DNA of 64,000 nt from Bin87 sp965203985. Lineage in GTDB: Bacteria; Chloroflexota; Dehalococcoidia; Lucifugimonadales; UBA3495. Below are positions 8,352 to 16,968 of this stretch, in pieces. Made by a program: the position numbers and the translations under genes. The notes beneath the pieces were generated by a model that had not been told where the DNA came from, searched no databases, and saw only the letters and a program-made list of their open reading frames with translations. The stretch's first letter is position 1. The number at the start of each line of letters is the position of its first letter. The stretch is taken from the NCBI GenBank assembly GCA_965203985.1, contig CBDBDS010000010.1:357200-421199 (forward strand), written 5' to 3'.

Positions 8352-9080
8352 GTGATGTCCGACTGCTACCTTTCCGTCGTCATTCCGGCCTACAACGAGG
8401 AGCGTCGACTTCCCGAGACGCTTGACACTGTTTGCGCCTACCTCGCCGGGAAGGCGTACCCGTGGGAGATCATCGTAGCCGACGACGGAAGTGACGACGC
8501 GACTGCGGCCACCGTGTCTCGCGTCGGGCAAACCGACGAACGCGTCAAGCTTCTTCCCCTGCCACATCGGGGCAAGGGTTGGGCGGTCAAGAACGGGATG
8601 CTGGCGGCTCGGGGCGAATACCGTTTTCTGTGTGACGCCGACCTCTCCATGCCGATAGATTTGTTGGATCGCCTGCTGCCCAGCGGCGCGCCAACGTCGG
8701 ACATCGTCATCGGCTCTCGGGAGGCGTCCGGTGCCCGACGCATCGGCGAACCCAGACGACGATGGCTGATGGGCCGAGTTTTCAACACCATGACCCGCAT
8801 GCTGGCCGCGCCGGGCATCGCTGACACTCAATGCGGGTTCAAGGTATTCCGCGCCGCGGCCGCTGAGAAATTATTTGCGCTACAGACGCTCGACGGCTTC
8901 GCGTTTGACGCGGAAATCCTGTTTCTCGCGCGGCGTCGTGGGTTCAGCGTGGCCGAGGTCGGGATCGACTGGCATTACCGGTCCGAGAGCAAGGTACGGC
9001 CAATGCGCGATGGATGGCGCACTTTAAGAGATCTCGTCATCATCCGTTACCGGTCATTGGACGGCCGCTACGAACGGTGA
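8352..9080 (+). CDS. Family 2 glycosyltransferase, dolichyl-phosphate glucosyltransferase-like
   Basis: A GT-A glycosyltransferase of 242 residues without transmembrane segments. The start is LSVVIPAYNEERRLPETLD, the Asp pair IIVADDGSDD follows, and the metal-binding D-x-D occurs in FLCDADLSMP. GKGWAVKNGML and DTQCGFKVFRAAAAEKLF are typical of the dolichyl-phosphate beta-glucosyltransferase/DPM1-like subgroup, which makes polyprenyl-phosphate-linked sugars from a nucleotide sugar for later transfer outside the cell. GTG 8352 and ATG 8355 are adjacent starts and the choice hardly matters. It begins 18 bases after lysC. Confidence 0.85.
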   Translation: MMSDCYLSVVIPAYNEERRLPETLDTVCAYLAGKAYPWEIIVADDGSDDATAATVSRVGQTDERVKLLPLPHRGKGWAVKNGMLAARGEYRFLCDADLSMPIDLLDRLLPSGAPTSDIVIGSREASGARRIGEPRRRWLMGRVFNTMTRMLAAPGIADTQCGFKVFRAAAAEKLFALQTLDGFAFDAEILFLARRRGFSVAEVGIDWHYRSESKVRPMRDGWRTLRDLVIIRYRSLDGRYER

Positions 9081-9189
9081 AATCGGAACATTGCAACGGC
9101 GTGTGCAAGGCCCAACCTGGCGATGCGGACAAATCGCCAAAATCGGAGTCTCAATAGATTGAACATCCGCAGTAGGTACGTGTAATGCT

Positions 9190-9201
9190 ATGTCCGGACA
9201 T
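9190..9201. other. Perfect 12-base palindrome, possible operator
   Basis: ATGTCCGGACAT lies in the 172-base gap between the glycosyltransferase and the TPR gene, about 50 bases before the latter's GTG start. A perfect palindrome of this length upstream of a gene could be a dimeric-regulator site. No second copy or matching promoter was found, so this is only a suggestion. Confidence 0.25.
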
Positions 9202-9252
9202 CATTAGTGCATTGGCAGGGTAGCCGTCGATCGGTGGTGGAGGTCAATAATT

Positions 9253-10200
9253 GTGAATAACGTGCCATACCCGCAACGTGGTGCGCCGGCAACCGATACC
9301 ACGGGGAGCCGCGCCAAGGCCCAACTGGGCAAACAAGCTATCCGATGCGCACTGAACGGCGAATGGGAACAGGCCGCCGTGGCAAATCGCCAGATCCTGG
9401 GCATCTGTCCCACTGACTGCGAGGCGACCAATCGGTTGGCGAAAGCCCTCATGGAACTTGGCGACTATCCTGAAGCGCGCCAGATCCTGGAGCAGCTTCA
9501 ACTACGTTCGCCCTCCAACGTAATCGCGCGCAAGAATCTTGCCAGGCTCGACCAGTTGCAAAGCCGGCCCGGAGAGGTCCGTTCGCAACCCGCGGCAGCC
9601 GGCAAATCTCCGGGCATGTTCATCGCGGAAAGCGGCAAGTCCTGCACGACTACCCTGTGCCGCCCAGCCGGACCACCGGAGGATGCGCCGGTCAGCGCCG
9701 GCGACGTGGTAGTGCTGAAGCCCCAGAACGACGGGATAATCGTCAATGCGCCGGATGGACAATACCTGGGAGCGCTGCAACGCCGTTTGGGCCGGCGGGT
9801 CAACAAACTTATGGCCGGCGGCAACCGATATGACGCGGCCGTGGTCGGGATCGAACCGGACGGCTTGTCGGTGATTCTCCACGAAACGGGTCAGGCGCCG
9901 TCCCTGCGCCACGTGATCTCCTTTCCGGCCCAGGTAATCGAACCACCTCGGCCCGAGCCGGCTGTTGAACCTGATGAGTTCACACCAGCGCCGAATGAAG
10001 ACCCGGACTCGGCTCCGGTGGAGGCGACGGATCCTGACGATGCCATAGACCCCGCTGAAACTGCGGTAATGGACATGCCCGATGAAACCCCGGTTGAGTC
10101 GGTAGGCGATGACGACGTTCCCATGCTGGAGACCGACGACGATGCTACCGATTGGTCGCCGGTAGCCCCACCCTCGGACGACGAGGAGGAGTGGGAGTAG
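9253..10200 (+). CDS. TPR protein with a beta-rich central domain and acidic tail
   Basis: I recognise no named family. Residues ~25-95 form about two tetratricopeptide-like repeats (GEWEQAAVANRQIL, GDYPEARQILEQL), which usually mediate protein contacts. Residues ~145-225 form a compact region (AGDVVVLKPQNDGIIVNA to LRHVISFPAQ) that looks beta-rich. From ~236 to the end the chain is Pro/Asp/Glu-rich and probably disordered, ending DDEEEWE. There is no signal peptide or membrane segment, so it should be cytoplasmic. The start is GTG 9253. A small hairpin separates it from the convergent SagB-type gene. TPR assignment is fairly safe; function is unknown. Confidence 0.7.
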   Translation: MNNVPYPQRGAPATDTTGSRAKAQLGKQAIRCALNGEWEQAAVANRQILGICPTDCEATNRLAKALMELGDYPEARQILEQLQLRSPSNVIARKNLARLDQLQSRPGEVRSQPAAAGKSPGMFIAESGKSCTTTLCRPAGPPEDAPVSAGDVVVLKPQNDGIIVNAPDGQYLGALQRRLGRRVNKLMAGGNRYDAAVVGIEPDGLSVILHETGQAPSLRHVISFPAQVIEPPRPEPAVEPDEFTPAPNEDPDSAPVEATDPDDAIDPAETAVMDMPDETPVESVGDDDVPMLETDDDATDWSPVAPPSDDEEEWE

Positions 10201-10206
10201 CAGCGG

Positions 10207-10224
10207 GCTACCCGCGCAGGTAGC
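10207..10224. terminator. Small hairpin between convergent genes
   Basis: GCTACC (10207-10212) pairs with GGTAGC (10219-10224) over a six-base loop. It sits exactly between the stop codons of the TPR gene and the minus-strand SagB-type gene. There is no T-run, so termination is possible but not certain. Confidence 0.35.
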
Positions 10225-11859
10225 TCAGGCCTGCCCGGCTCCTCGCGCACGGGAATCCAGGCTGACCGCCAACCTTGACCGGAAGGGACGCACGCGGTTG
10301 TCCTGGTGCGGGACGCCCATTGGCACCACGAACGCTGCTTCCTGTCCGGCGGAGTGTGGCCCGAAAAATTCGACCACGGCATCGTCGAAGAAGGTAAGGC
10401 CGGTGGCACCCAGCCCCAGAGCGTGACAAGCGAGGTATATCCGGCCGCCGATGATGCCGGCGACGGTTTGCGCCATCCGGTATCCTCGGGTTCCGAATTC
10501 CCGCTCGATTAAGGGCAAGTCGGCCGTGATGAACGCTACGGCCGCGGCGTCGGCCGGGAGCGCCTGCTCGAAACCCAGGTGCCCGGCGGTTTCCCGGAAA
10601 TCGCCTTCCTTGAGCAATCGCAACCCGTTGTAGAAACGGTTGTAGTAATAGGCTCCTGGGGCGAGGCCGGTGACCGCGTTGACAATCAGATAGATGCTCA
10701 GGTATGGCGAAAACCCTTCAGCCAGGTGCGGCGCGTTGATGGGGTTTCCTGCGGCGTCAATAATGGAGCGAAAATCCTCCCAGGAGATGGGGTCAGTGGC
10801 GAAGCGCCGAGTGGAACCCCGGGAACGGATGCACTCGCCCAGGGATTGCGCGGGGCGCGACGCGAGATCCAAGTCACCGTCGAAGCCTCCATCAGACCCG
10901 GAACGGAGCGGGCGGAACCCTTCGCCCGTGCCGTCCAGTTCGTCTTTTTCGCCACTACGTCCACCGGCACCGGGCGCATTCCAATCCGCGACGTCCTCGC
11001 CGGCCCGCAACCAGGAAGCCAGGTGAATTTCACGCGACAACGGATACTCCAGCGCTCCCGAAGTCAGGTCGTTGCTCTCCTGGGGCAACATTCCCGGAAC
11101 GTCCCCGGAACCGGGGTTCAACACGCCGTCCGGACTGCCGATCGTCGCCAGCAGGGACGGCGCTTCCTCGATTCCGTCGACACCGATGAACCCGGTAAGG
11201 GAGCGGTCCACGAATCCAAATTTCAGACCCACCGATGTGCCGGCAGCATTTCCGGCCGCGGTGAGATTGGCGGCAATCGTGCCCAGATCCCAGTAGCAAT
11301 ACCGATAACCCCGCTCTCGGTACTTCCAGGCGCTTCGCCAGAACACCGTGGTGAACACCAGGGTTGCTGGATACGCGGCATGGTCGTGCGCGGCCGCGGC
11401 TACCCACCGCCGCAGGTCGCCGTTGCGGAGGCGGGCGAGGGTGAAATCCAGCGGGCTGAAGTGGTATACACCGGCGCGCAGACCTTCCAGGTCGCCGCAG
11501 ACCACGTAGACCTCGGTTGGATACAGCGCGCCTGCGGAGGCCGCCGCGCGATAGTGCACCTCGCCGTCGCGCAGCGTTCGCCGCCGGATCACGGCGGCCG
11601 CGTGGTAAAGCAACTCGGCCAGCGTTTGCAGCGTCGGAGGGCTTTCGCCGTCTGCCGTTTGGCCGGTCTCTCGGATCGCGCGCAGGGCGGACATTTCCAG
11701 GCCGGATGACGCGGCCACGTCGGGCAAGGGAATTGCGCGCAGACCGGGATACACCTTGTACAGCGGAGGCTTGTTGCTGAGGTTGATGTACTGGAGTTTG
11801 GTGGCGTCGTTGAACGAGGCCGCCAGGCTGGCGCCGTCGGGTGCCTGGTTGGTAACCAT
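10225..11859 (-). CDS. SagB-type nitroreductase-fold dehydrogenase with two domains
   Basis: This 544-residue protein has two nitroreductase-fold (FMN) domains. The first (~residues 30-270) carries LLYHAAAVIRRR, YRAAASAGALYPTEVYVV and CYWDLGTIAANLTAAG; the second (~345-525) carries RSRGSTRRFATDPISWEDF, GLAPGAYYYNRFYNGL and QTVAGIIGGRIYLACHALG. SagB/ThcOx proteins oxidise azolines in thiazole/oxazole-modified peptides, but many SagB-type proteins lie outside peptide clusters. No precursor peptide or YcaO cyclodehydratase is visible nearby, so a peptide-tailoring role is not supported. ATG 11859 starts it; folB lies 34 bases upstream in transcription. Confidence 0.82.
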   Translation of the reverse strand: MVTNQAPDGASLAASFNDATKLQYINLSNKPPLYKVYPGLRAIPLPDVAASSGLEMSALRAIRETGQTADGESPPTLQTLAELLYHAAAVIRRRTLRDGEVHYRAAASAGALYPTEVYVVCGDLEGLRAGVYHFSPLDFTLARLRNGDLRRWVAAAAHDHAAYPATLVFTTVFWRSAWKYRERGYRYCYWDLGTIAANLTAAGNAAGTSVGLKFGFVDRSLTGFIGVDGIEEAPSLLATIGSPDGVLNPGSGDVPGMLPQESNDLTSGALEYPLSREIHLASWLRAGEDVADWNAPGAGGRSGEKDELDGTGEGFRPLRSGSDGGFDGDLDLASRPAQSLGECIRSRGSTRRFATDPISWEDFRSIIDAAGNPINAPHLAEGFSPYLSIYLIVNAVTGLAPGAYYYNRFYNGLRLLKEGDFRETAGHLGFEQALPADAAAVAFITADLPLIEREFGTRGYRMAQTVAGIIGGRIYLACHALGLGATGLTFFDDAVVEFFGPHSAGQEAAFVVPMGVPHQDNRVRPFRSRLAVSLDSRARGAGQA

Positions 11860-11893
11860 GTCTTGCTGTCCTGTTCGCGTTGCGTCGGGGCGG

Positions 11894-12268
11894 TCAAAAG
11901 GCGCGCGAGCGGTAGATTTCCACCGCCGCGGCCCCGATGACTGAGCCTTTGATGGGCGGGCGTGGCTTATGGACTCGAACGCGCACCGCGCCTATTTGCC
12001 GGTGTTGTTCGAGCACTCCTCGGGCGATGGCGCCGGCGGCGGACTCCAGCAGGTTGCAGGGCTCGCCCTCCATGACCGCTTTGACCGCCCGGTACAGTTC
12101 CGTGTAACTCACCGTGTCTTCCAAGCGGTCGGAGGCCGCCGGCACGCTCAGGTCCAATTCCGCCTCCAGGTCCACGGTGAACGGTTGCCCCAGGCTGCGC
12201 TCCTCAGGATTGACGCCGTGAAATCCATAGAACTGGAGACCGGTCAGAATGATACGGTCTGAAGACAT
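11894..12268 (-). CDS. folB: Dihydroneopterin aldolase
   Basis: FolB converts 7,8-dihydroneopterin to 6-hydroxymethyl-dihydropterin and glycolaldehyde in folate synthesis. The protein begins MSSDRIILTGLQFYGFHGVNP, in which the Tyr-x-x-x-G-V segment is typical. The pterin-binding Glu falls in the stretch around QPFTVDLEAELDL, and DTVSYTELYRAVKAVMEG and LLESAAGAIARGVL follow the family pattern, ending with VHKPRPPIKG. A start 18 bases further upstream exists but overlaps the preceding gene's end; 12268 matches family starts. It is a normal 124 residues. Upstream on the same strand is the CitE-like gene. Confidence 0.93.
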   Translation of the reverse strand: MSSDRIILTGLQFYGFHGVNPEERSLGQPFTVDLEAELDLSVPAASDRLEDTVSYTELYRAVKAVMEGEPCNLLESAAGAIARGVLEQHRQIGAVRVRVHKPRPPIKGSVIGAAAVEIYRSRAF

Positions 12269-12282
12269 TGGCGATCGGTCAA

Positions 12283-13170
12283 TCAATTAGGCATGGCCTC
12301 AATGGCCGCGGCTTGCGCCAGCAAGTTCTGCGCCCGTTTCACTACGGGCACGTCCACCATCCGCCCGTCAATCGAAAGCGAACCCCTCCCGGCGGCCTCC
12401 GCTTCATCCCAGGCTTCCACCACACGGCGCGCGTAGGCCACGTCTTCGGGGTCGGGCGAGAAGGTCTCGTTGATGACGTCGATCTGAGCGGGATGGATGG
12501 CGAACTTGCCCGTGTATCCCATGCGTCGGGCCGCGCCGGCGTCGGTCCTCAGGCCCTCCGGGTCACGGAATCCCACGAACGGGCCGTCCAGCCCGGCCAC
12601 TCCGGCGGCCCTTGCCGCCACTGCAACCGACGACCGCGCGAAATAGCACTCGTCGCCGAAGTCGCTGCGAGTAACGCCCATGTCGTTGGTGTAGTCTTCG
12701 GCCCCAAATGCGATCCCTACAATCCGCTGGGAGGCTCGCGCCATCTCATAGACATGGACGATGGCCATCGCGGTTTCAATCCAGGGGATCACCTTGATGC
12801 TGCCCGCCCCCACGCCGGCTTTCGTTTCCAAGGGAGCCAGCAGTTGGTCAACCTGCTGCATGTCCCAGGCCGTGTTGCCCTTGCCGATGCTGATGCCGGC
12901 CAAATCCGGGCATACCACCGCAGACAATTCGCCGGAGGCCAGGCCGGTGTCCAGGGCGTTGACCCGCACCATCACCCGTTTGCCGGTCGCCGCAAGACGA
13001 GGGACCCATTCCGTTGCCAGTTCGCACGCTGCGGCCTTTTCGCCGGGCGGCACCGAGTCTTCAAGATCAACCATGATGATGTCGGCACCGAATCCCAAGG
13101 CGCGCTCCAGCATGTTGGAGCGATTGCCGGGAACAAAAACGATGCTGCGGAGCAGTTCCACGGGGATCAA
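12283..13170 (-). CDS. HpcH/HpaI aldolase, CitE-like CoA-ester lyase
   Basis: This is a TIM-barrel CoA-ester lyase of the citrate-lyase-beta/malyl-CoA lyase family. LLRSIVFVPGNRSNMLERAL is the usual N-terminus. DIIMVDLEDSVPPGEK carries acidic residues of the active site, VMVRVNALDTGLASG includes the substrate-binding Arg, KVIPWIETAMAIVHV has the Glu metal ligand, and GAEDYTNDMGV gives the second (Asp). The C-terminal part includes GKFAIHPAQIDVINETFSP, which is also conserved. Citrate lyase alpha and gamma subunits are absent, so a stand-alone role on malyl-, citramalyl- or a related CoA ester is more likely than citrate fermentation. It starts at ATG 13170, next to a palindromic repeat. Confidence 0.85.
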   Translation of the reverse strand: MIPVELLRSIVFVPGNRSNMLERALGFGADIIMVDLEDSVPPGEKAAACELATEWVPRLAATGKRVMVRVNALDTGLASGELSAVVCPDLAGISIGKGNTAWDMQQVDQLLAPLETKAGVGAGSIKVIPWIETAMAIVHVYEMARASQRIVGIAFGAEDYTNDMGVTRSDFGDECYFARSSVAVAARAAGVAGLDGPFVGFRDPEGLRTDAGAARRMGYTGKFAIHPAQIDVINETFSPDPEDVAYARRVVEAWDEAEAAGRGSLSIDGRMVDVPVVKRAQNLLAQAAAIEAMPN

Positions 13171-13214
13171 GCCTCCTGAATAAGTCCCAGAGTTTTGCCG
13201 TTTTCAGTGGATTT

Positions 13215-13321
13215 GTCAGAATCAGGATTTACCGGATTAGCGGATTTTGAGGATGCGGCCGCGAAAGCATCAACCAACCCAATCCTTCTAATCCCTGAAT
13301 CCTGTAAATCCTGATTCTGAC
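13215..13321. repeat. Palindromic dispersed repeat, AGGATT type, copy 1
   Basis: An 18-base arm GTCAGAATCAGGATTTAC at 13215-13232 is perfectly inverted at 13304-13321. Inside the arms, GGATT recurs at intervals of roughly 8-11 bases on both sides, so the two halves remain related beyond the perfect arms. It fills the gap between the CitE-like gene and polA. A diverged copy lies at 54301-54395. Confidence 0.75.
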
Positions 13322-13344
13322 CATTCCACAGGCCGAAGATTCCA

Positions 13345-16140
13345 TCAGAAGTCGCCCCAGGAGTAGCCCGACTTGACGTCCACCTTGAGCGTCACGTCGA
13401 GGTCCATCGCGGCCGGCATCTCGTCCATCACCAGTTCGGTCATCACGCCCATTTCGTCGTCCGGCACTTCGAACACCAGCTCGTCGTGCACCTGCAGAAT
13501 CATGCTGGAGCGCATCTGCTCGTTGATCATGCGAGCGCGCACGTTGATCATGGCGATTTTCATGATGTCGGCCGCAGTGCCCTGGATCGGCATATTGATC
13601 GCCATGCGTTCGGCGGCGGCGCGGGTGTTGTGACTCGTGGACTGGATGTCCGGCAGATAGCGCCGGCGCCCCAGGAGCGTTTCCGCATACATCACGCTCC
13701 TGGTCCGCTCCTTCACTGATTCCAGGTAACCGTTGATGCCCGGGTACCGGGCCAGGTAGGTCTCGATGAAGTGCCGTCCCTCTTCCCGGCTGAACCCGGT
13801 CTGTTGTGAAATTCCGTAGGGGCCCAAACCGTAAATCACGCCAAAGTTGAGCACCTTGGCGATCCGGCGCTGTTCCGCGTCCACGTCGTTGATGGGCACG
13901 TCAAACATCTGGCTGGCGGTTGCGGCGTGAATATCCTCGCCCCGGCGGAAAGCTTCCAGCAGCGAGGGGTCCTGCGACATGTGGGCCAGCACCCGCAGCT
14001 CGATCTGGGAATAGTCTGCGGACAGCAGTTGGCAACCGGAACCGGCCACAAAGGCCCGTCGGACCTGGCGGCCCAATTCGGTTCGCACCGGTATGTTCTG
14101 CAGGTTCGGATCGCTGCTGCTGACCCGGCCAGTCGCCGACCCGGTTTGGTGATACGACGTGTGGATTCGTCCCGTGTTGCTATTGACCATCTCCGGCAGG
14201 GCGTCAACGTACGTCGACTTCAGCTTTGATACCTGGCGGTAGTCGAGGATCTTGTCCACTGCCGGGTGCAGGCCCTTCAACGCCTCGAGCGCGTTGGCGT
14301 CGGTGGAATAACCGGACCGCGTTCGCCGCGACTTGGGCAACCCCAGCTCGCCAAACAGCAAATCGCTGAGCTGTTTGGGTGAGTTGATGTTGACGCTGTG
14401 GCCGATGGACTCAAACAGTTCCGCCTGAATTTGGTCTAGCTGTTCGTGCAGATCGCGGGACATCTCGTGGAGGATGCCCGCGTCCAATCGAACGCCGGCT
14501 CGCTGCATTTCGACCAGCACCGGCACCAGGGGCAGTTCCACGTCAGCGAACAGGTCGCCCAGCCCCTGGGTCTCCAGTGGAGGCTCAAAGTGGCGCCGTA
14601 GGCGCAGCGTGCAGTCCGCGTCGGCCGCCGCGTAGGGGGCGCCGTCGGCGATCTCAACCTCGTTGAAGGTTTTTTGCCGGGCTCCCCTGCCGATCAGGTC
14701 GGTGATTTCGGTCATTTCCCGGCCCAGTATGGAGAGGGCCAACGGTTTCAACCCCAGGCGGTTATTGCCCAGCAGGTGCGCCGCGATCATGGTGTCGTGG
14801 TCCACCACCTGGTACGGGTCCACGCCGTAGTTGCTCAGGAGGGTCAGGTCGTAGTTGGCGTTGTGCGCGGATCTCTTGAGGCCCTCGGCGGTGAAAAGTG
14901 GCCTGACCGCAGCCATGACTTCGGCAAGCGGCAGTTGCTGGCCGGATTGGTGGCCGACCGGAACGTACCAGGCTAGCCCGCCATCGACGGAGAAACTGAG
15001 TCCGGCCAACTCCGCCGCCATGGGGTCGGTGCTGCTGGCCTCGGTGTCAAAGGCGAATGAACCGGCCTCCCGGATTGCGGCGATCATCGCGTCCAGTTGG
15101 TCCGGGGTGTTGACGATCCGATAATCGCAATCCGCCGGTTCCCCGGCATAAGGAAATGCCGGAGCCGACGGCTGGGCGGCGTTTTCCGACGCCGTGGCCC
15201 AGGGAGCGTCGGGAGAGGGAACGCGTCCCACTATGCTGTGGAACTCCAGCGCGGTCATCAGGGCGACCACCTCGGATCGCTCGTAGTCACCGAACTTGCA
15301 GGCATCGAGGTCCAGGTTGGTCGGGGCATCGCACTTGATGGTGGTCAAGAAGCGATATTCGAAAGCCTCGTCCCGGTTCGCCGCCAAGTTGTTCTGCACC
15401 CGTTTCTGGGTTATCTCCTCCAGATGCTCGTAGATGCCCTCCAGTGTGCTGTAGTTGCTCAGCAGCGTGGTGGCCGTCTTGTCCCCGACGCCGGGCACAC
15501 CGGGGATATTGTCGGATTTGTCGCCGACCAGGGCTTTGTAGTCCGGTTGCTGCTCGGCGCTCAGGCCGCCGTATCTCGCCGCCAGTTCCTCTTCATCCAC
15601 GATGCGACGGTCGCGCTCGCTGCTGGCAAGGTCGACGCGAACCATGGGAGAGATGAGCTGGAAAGTATCGCGGTCGCCCGTGAGGATAACGGTCGGTACG
15701 TGGGCCGCCTCAGCCTGGCGGGACAGGGTGCCGATGATGTCGTCGGCTTCAAAACCGGGCAGTTCGTAGATTGGCACGGAGAACGTCGCCATCAGTTCTT
15801 TGACGCGGTCGAATTGACCGCGCAGTTCCGGCGGCGTCGGCGGACGCTGCGCTTTGTATTCCGGGAAGCGCTCGTGGCGGAAGGTCGGGCTCGGAGTGTC
15901 GAAAGCGACGGCGACGTGGCTGGGTTGCCACTCGTTCAGCGCGCGGATGAACACGCTGGCGAACCCGTAAACGCCCGTAACGTCCTCGCCGGTGGTCGAG
16001 ACCGTGAGGTTACGACTCGCGCTGATCGCCCGGAATGAACGGTGCACCATCGCGTGTCCATCGATCAGCAGCAGCAGCGGAGCCTTCTCACCGCTGGCTG
16101 CGAAGGTCATCTCCATGGACATTTGGTTGGCGCTGGACAT
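13345..16140 (-). CDS. polA: DNA polymerase I
   Basis: This three-domain polymerase fills gaps after Okazaki-primer removal and during excision repair. The 5'-nuclease domain comes first (LLLIDGHAMVHRSFRA, FEADDIIGTL, VGDKSDNIPGVPGVGDKTA). The 3'-5' exonuclease domain keeps the acidic residues: D and E in AFDTEAS, D in HNANYDLTLL and Y-x3-D in YAAADADCTLR, so proofreading looks functional. The polymerase domain has DYSQIELRVLAHMSQDP, RRIAKVLNFGVIYGLGPYG and LQVHDELVFEVPDDE. An ATG at 16206 overlaps the likely -10; ATG 16140 has GGAG eight bases upstream and is preferred (931 residues). It is transcribed divergently from the FmdB genes. Confidence 0.95.
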   Translation of the reverse strand: MSSANQMSMEMTFAASGEKAPLLLLIDGHAMVHRSFRAISASRNLTVSTTGEDVTGVYGFASVFIRALNEWQPSHVAVAFDTPSPTFRHERFPEYKAQRPPTPPELRGQFDRVKELMATFSVPIYELPGFEADDIIGTLSRQAEAAHVPTVILTGDRDTFQLISPMVRVDLASSERDRRIVDEEELAARYGGLSAEQQPDYKALVGDKSDNIPGVPGVGDKTATTLLSNYSTLEGIYEHLEEITQKRVQNNLAANRDEAFEYRFLTTIKCDAPTNLDLDACKFGDYERSEVVALMTALEFHSIVGRVPSPDAPWATASENAAQPSAPAFPYAGEPADCDYRIVNTPDQLDAMIAAIREAGSFAFDTEASSTDPMAAELAGLSFSVDGGLAWYVPVGHQSGQQLPLAEVMAAVRPLFTAEGLKRSAHNANYDLTLLSNYGVDPYQVVDHDTMIAAHLLGNNRLGLKPLALSILGREMTEITDLIGRGARQKTFNEVEIADGAPYAAADADCTLRLRRHFEPPLETQGLGDLFADVELPLVPVLVEMQRAGVRLDAGILHEMSRDLHEQLDQIQAELFESIGHSVNINSPKQLSDLLFGELGLPKSRRTRSGYSTDANALEALKGLHPAVDKILDYRQVSKLKSTYVDALPEMVNSNTGRIHTSYHQTGSATGRVSSSDPNLQNIPVRTELGRQVRRAFVAGSGCQLLSADYSQIELRVLAHMSQDPSLLEAFRRGEDIHAATASQMFDVPINDVDAEQRRIAKVLNFGVIYGLGPYGISQQTGFSREEGRHFIETYLARYPGINGYLESVKERTRSVMYAETLLGRRRYLPDIQSTSHNTRAAAERMAINMPIQGTAADIMKIAMINVRARMINEQMRSSMILQVHDELVFEVPDDEMGVMTELVMDEMPAAMDLDVTLKVDVKSGYSWGDF

Positions 16141-16197
16141 TTGGGGTCTCCGTGCGCGAGTGAGACGGTCGCCGGTGGCGCTTCTGACCGTTGCCGC

Positions 16198-16203
16198 ATT
16201 ATA
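16198..16203 (-). promoter_or_regulatory. Likely -10 element of polA
   Basis: TATAAT on the minus strand lies about 58 bases before the chosen polA start. No good -35 is visible at the usual distance. Its overlap with an upstream in-frame ATG argues that polA starts at 16140. Confidence 0.4.
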
Positions 16204-16253
16204 CATGAGCCGATGCCGGGGTCGTTCGGCCCCTGTGCTACAATGCCCGCGTT

Positions 16254-16571
16254 ATGCCGGTTTACGAATACCGATGCAACGCCTGCGGCCAGCGGCAGTC
16301 GCGCCTCGTGTTCAGCTGGACCCCGGCCGACGCGATTGCGTGCAACGGGTGCGACTCGGGGGACCTAACCCGCCTGGTGTCCGGGTTCTCCTTCCACCGC
16401 TCCTGGGGCGACAGCCTGAACTGGATGCCCGATAATGCCGCCGCGGATCTGGACGACAGCCACATCGGCAGCATTGACGGGCACATGGGTCGCATGGGCG
16501 AGGCGATGGGCGGCCAGGTTACGCCGGAGTTTCACGAACACCGGCACGAGATTACCCATCCGGATCCCTGA
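16254..16571 (+). CDS. FmdB-family zinc-ribbon protein, first copy
   Basis: A small putative regulator of the FmdB/CxxC_CxxC_SSSS family. MPVYEYRCNACGQRQSRLVF is the family N-terminus. Two Cys pairs, CNAC and CNGC, about 20 residues apart, would bind one zinc ion. The remaining ~55 residues are His/Met/Asp-rich (HIGSIDGHMGRMGEAMGG, FHEHRHEITHPDP). The function of this family is poorly known; it was named after a gene near formamidase. A second copy follows 61 bases downstream. Confidence 0.85.
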   Translation: MPVYEYRCNACGQRQSRLVFSWTPADAIACNGCDSGDLTRLVSGFSFHRSWGDSLNWMPDNAAADLDDSHIGSIDGHMGRMGEAMGGQVTPEFHEHRHEITHPDP

Positions 16572-16632
16572 AACGCGGCCTCTTTATTACGACCACCTGC
16601 GCTGGTTTCACTACGGGATCTGCACGACTATC

Positions 16633-16968
16633 ATGCCCATTTACGAATACCGCTGCCGCCAATGCCAGCAGATCTCCTCGATCTTCGTGCGCTCGATCAG
16701 TTCGCCTTTGGCGCCGTCGTGTCAGAGCTGTGGGAGCGAAGAGGTGGAACGGCGCATGTCCACCTTTGCGATGGGCAAGACGACCGGAGACGTGCACAAC
16801 GCCCACTCGATGGACAGCAGTTCCCGGGATTATTACAGTGACCCCCGCAACATCGGGCGGCACGTCGAGGAGTCTTTTGCTCGCCACGGCGTGGACATGC
16901 CCGCTTCGGTGCGTGAATCAATAGATTCGGCGCGCAGTGGCGAGGCACCGAAAGGATTGGAATTGTGA
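16633..16968 (+). CDS. FmdB-family zinc-ribbon protein, second copy
   Basis: The N-terminus MPIYEYRCRQCQQISSIF and the later CQSC pair give the same zinc ribbon as the preceding gene, so this is a tandem paralogue. The C-terminal half differs (TTGDVHNAHSMDSSSRDYY, NIGRHVEESFARHGVDMP). ATG 16633 is the start because family homology begins there; the frame is open upstream but has no support. The stop TGA overlaps the GTG start of thiE (GTGA), which suggests translational coupling within one operon. Confidence 0.83.
   Translation: MPIYEYRCRQCQQISSIFVRSISSPLAPSCQSCGSEEVERRMSTFAMGKTTGDVHNAHSMDSSSRDYYSDPRNIGRHVEESFARHGVDMPASVRESIDSARSGEAPKGLEL

Noticed and set aside
10579..11709. Plus-strand frame of over 370 codons opposite the SagB-type gene
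   Set aside because: It has no recognisable domain, and the minus-strand protein is clearly a dehydrogenase.
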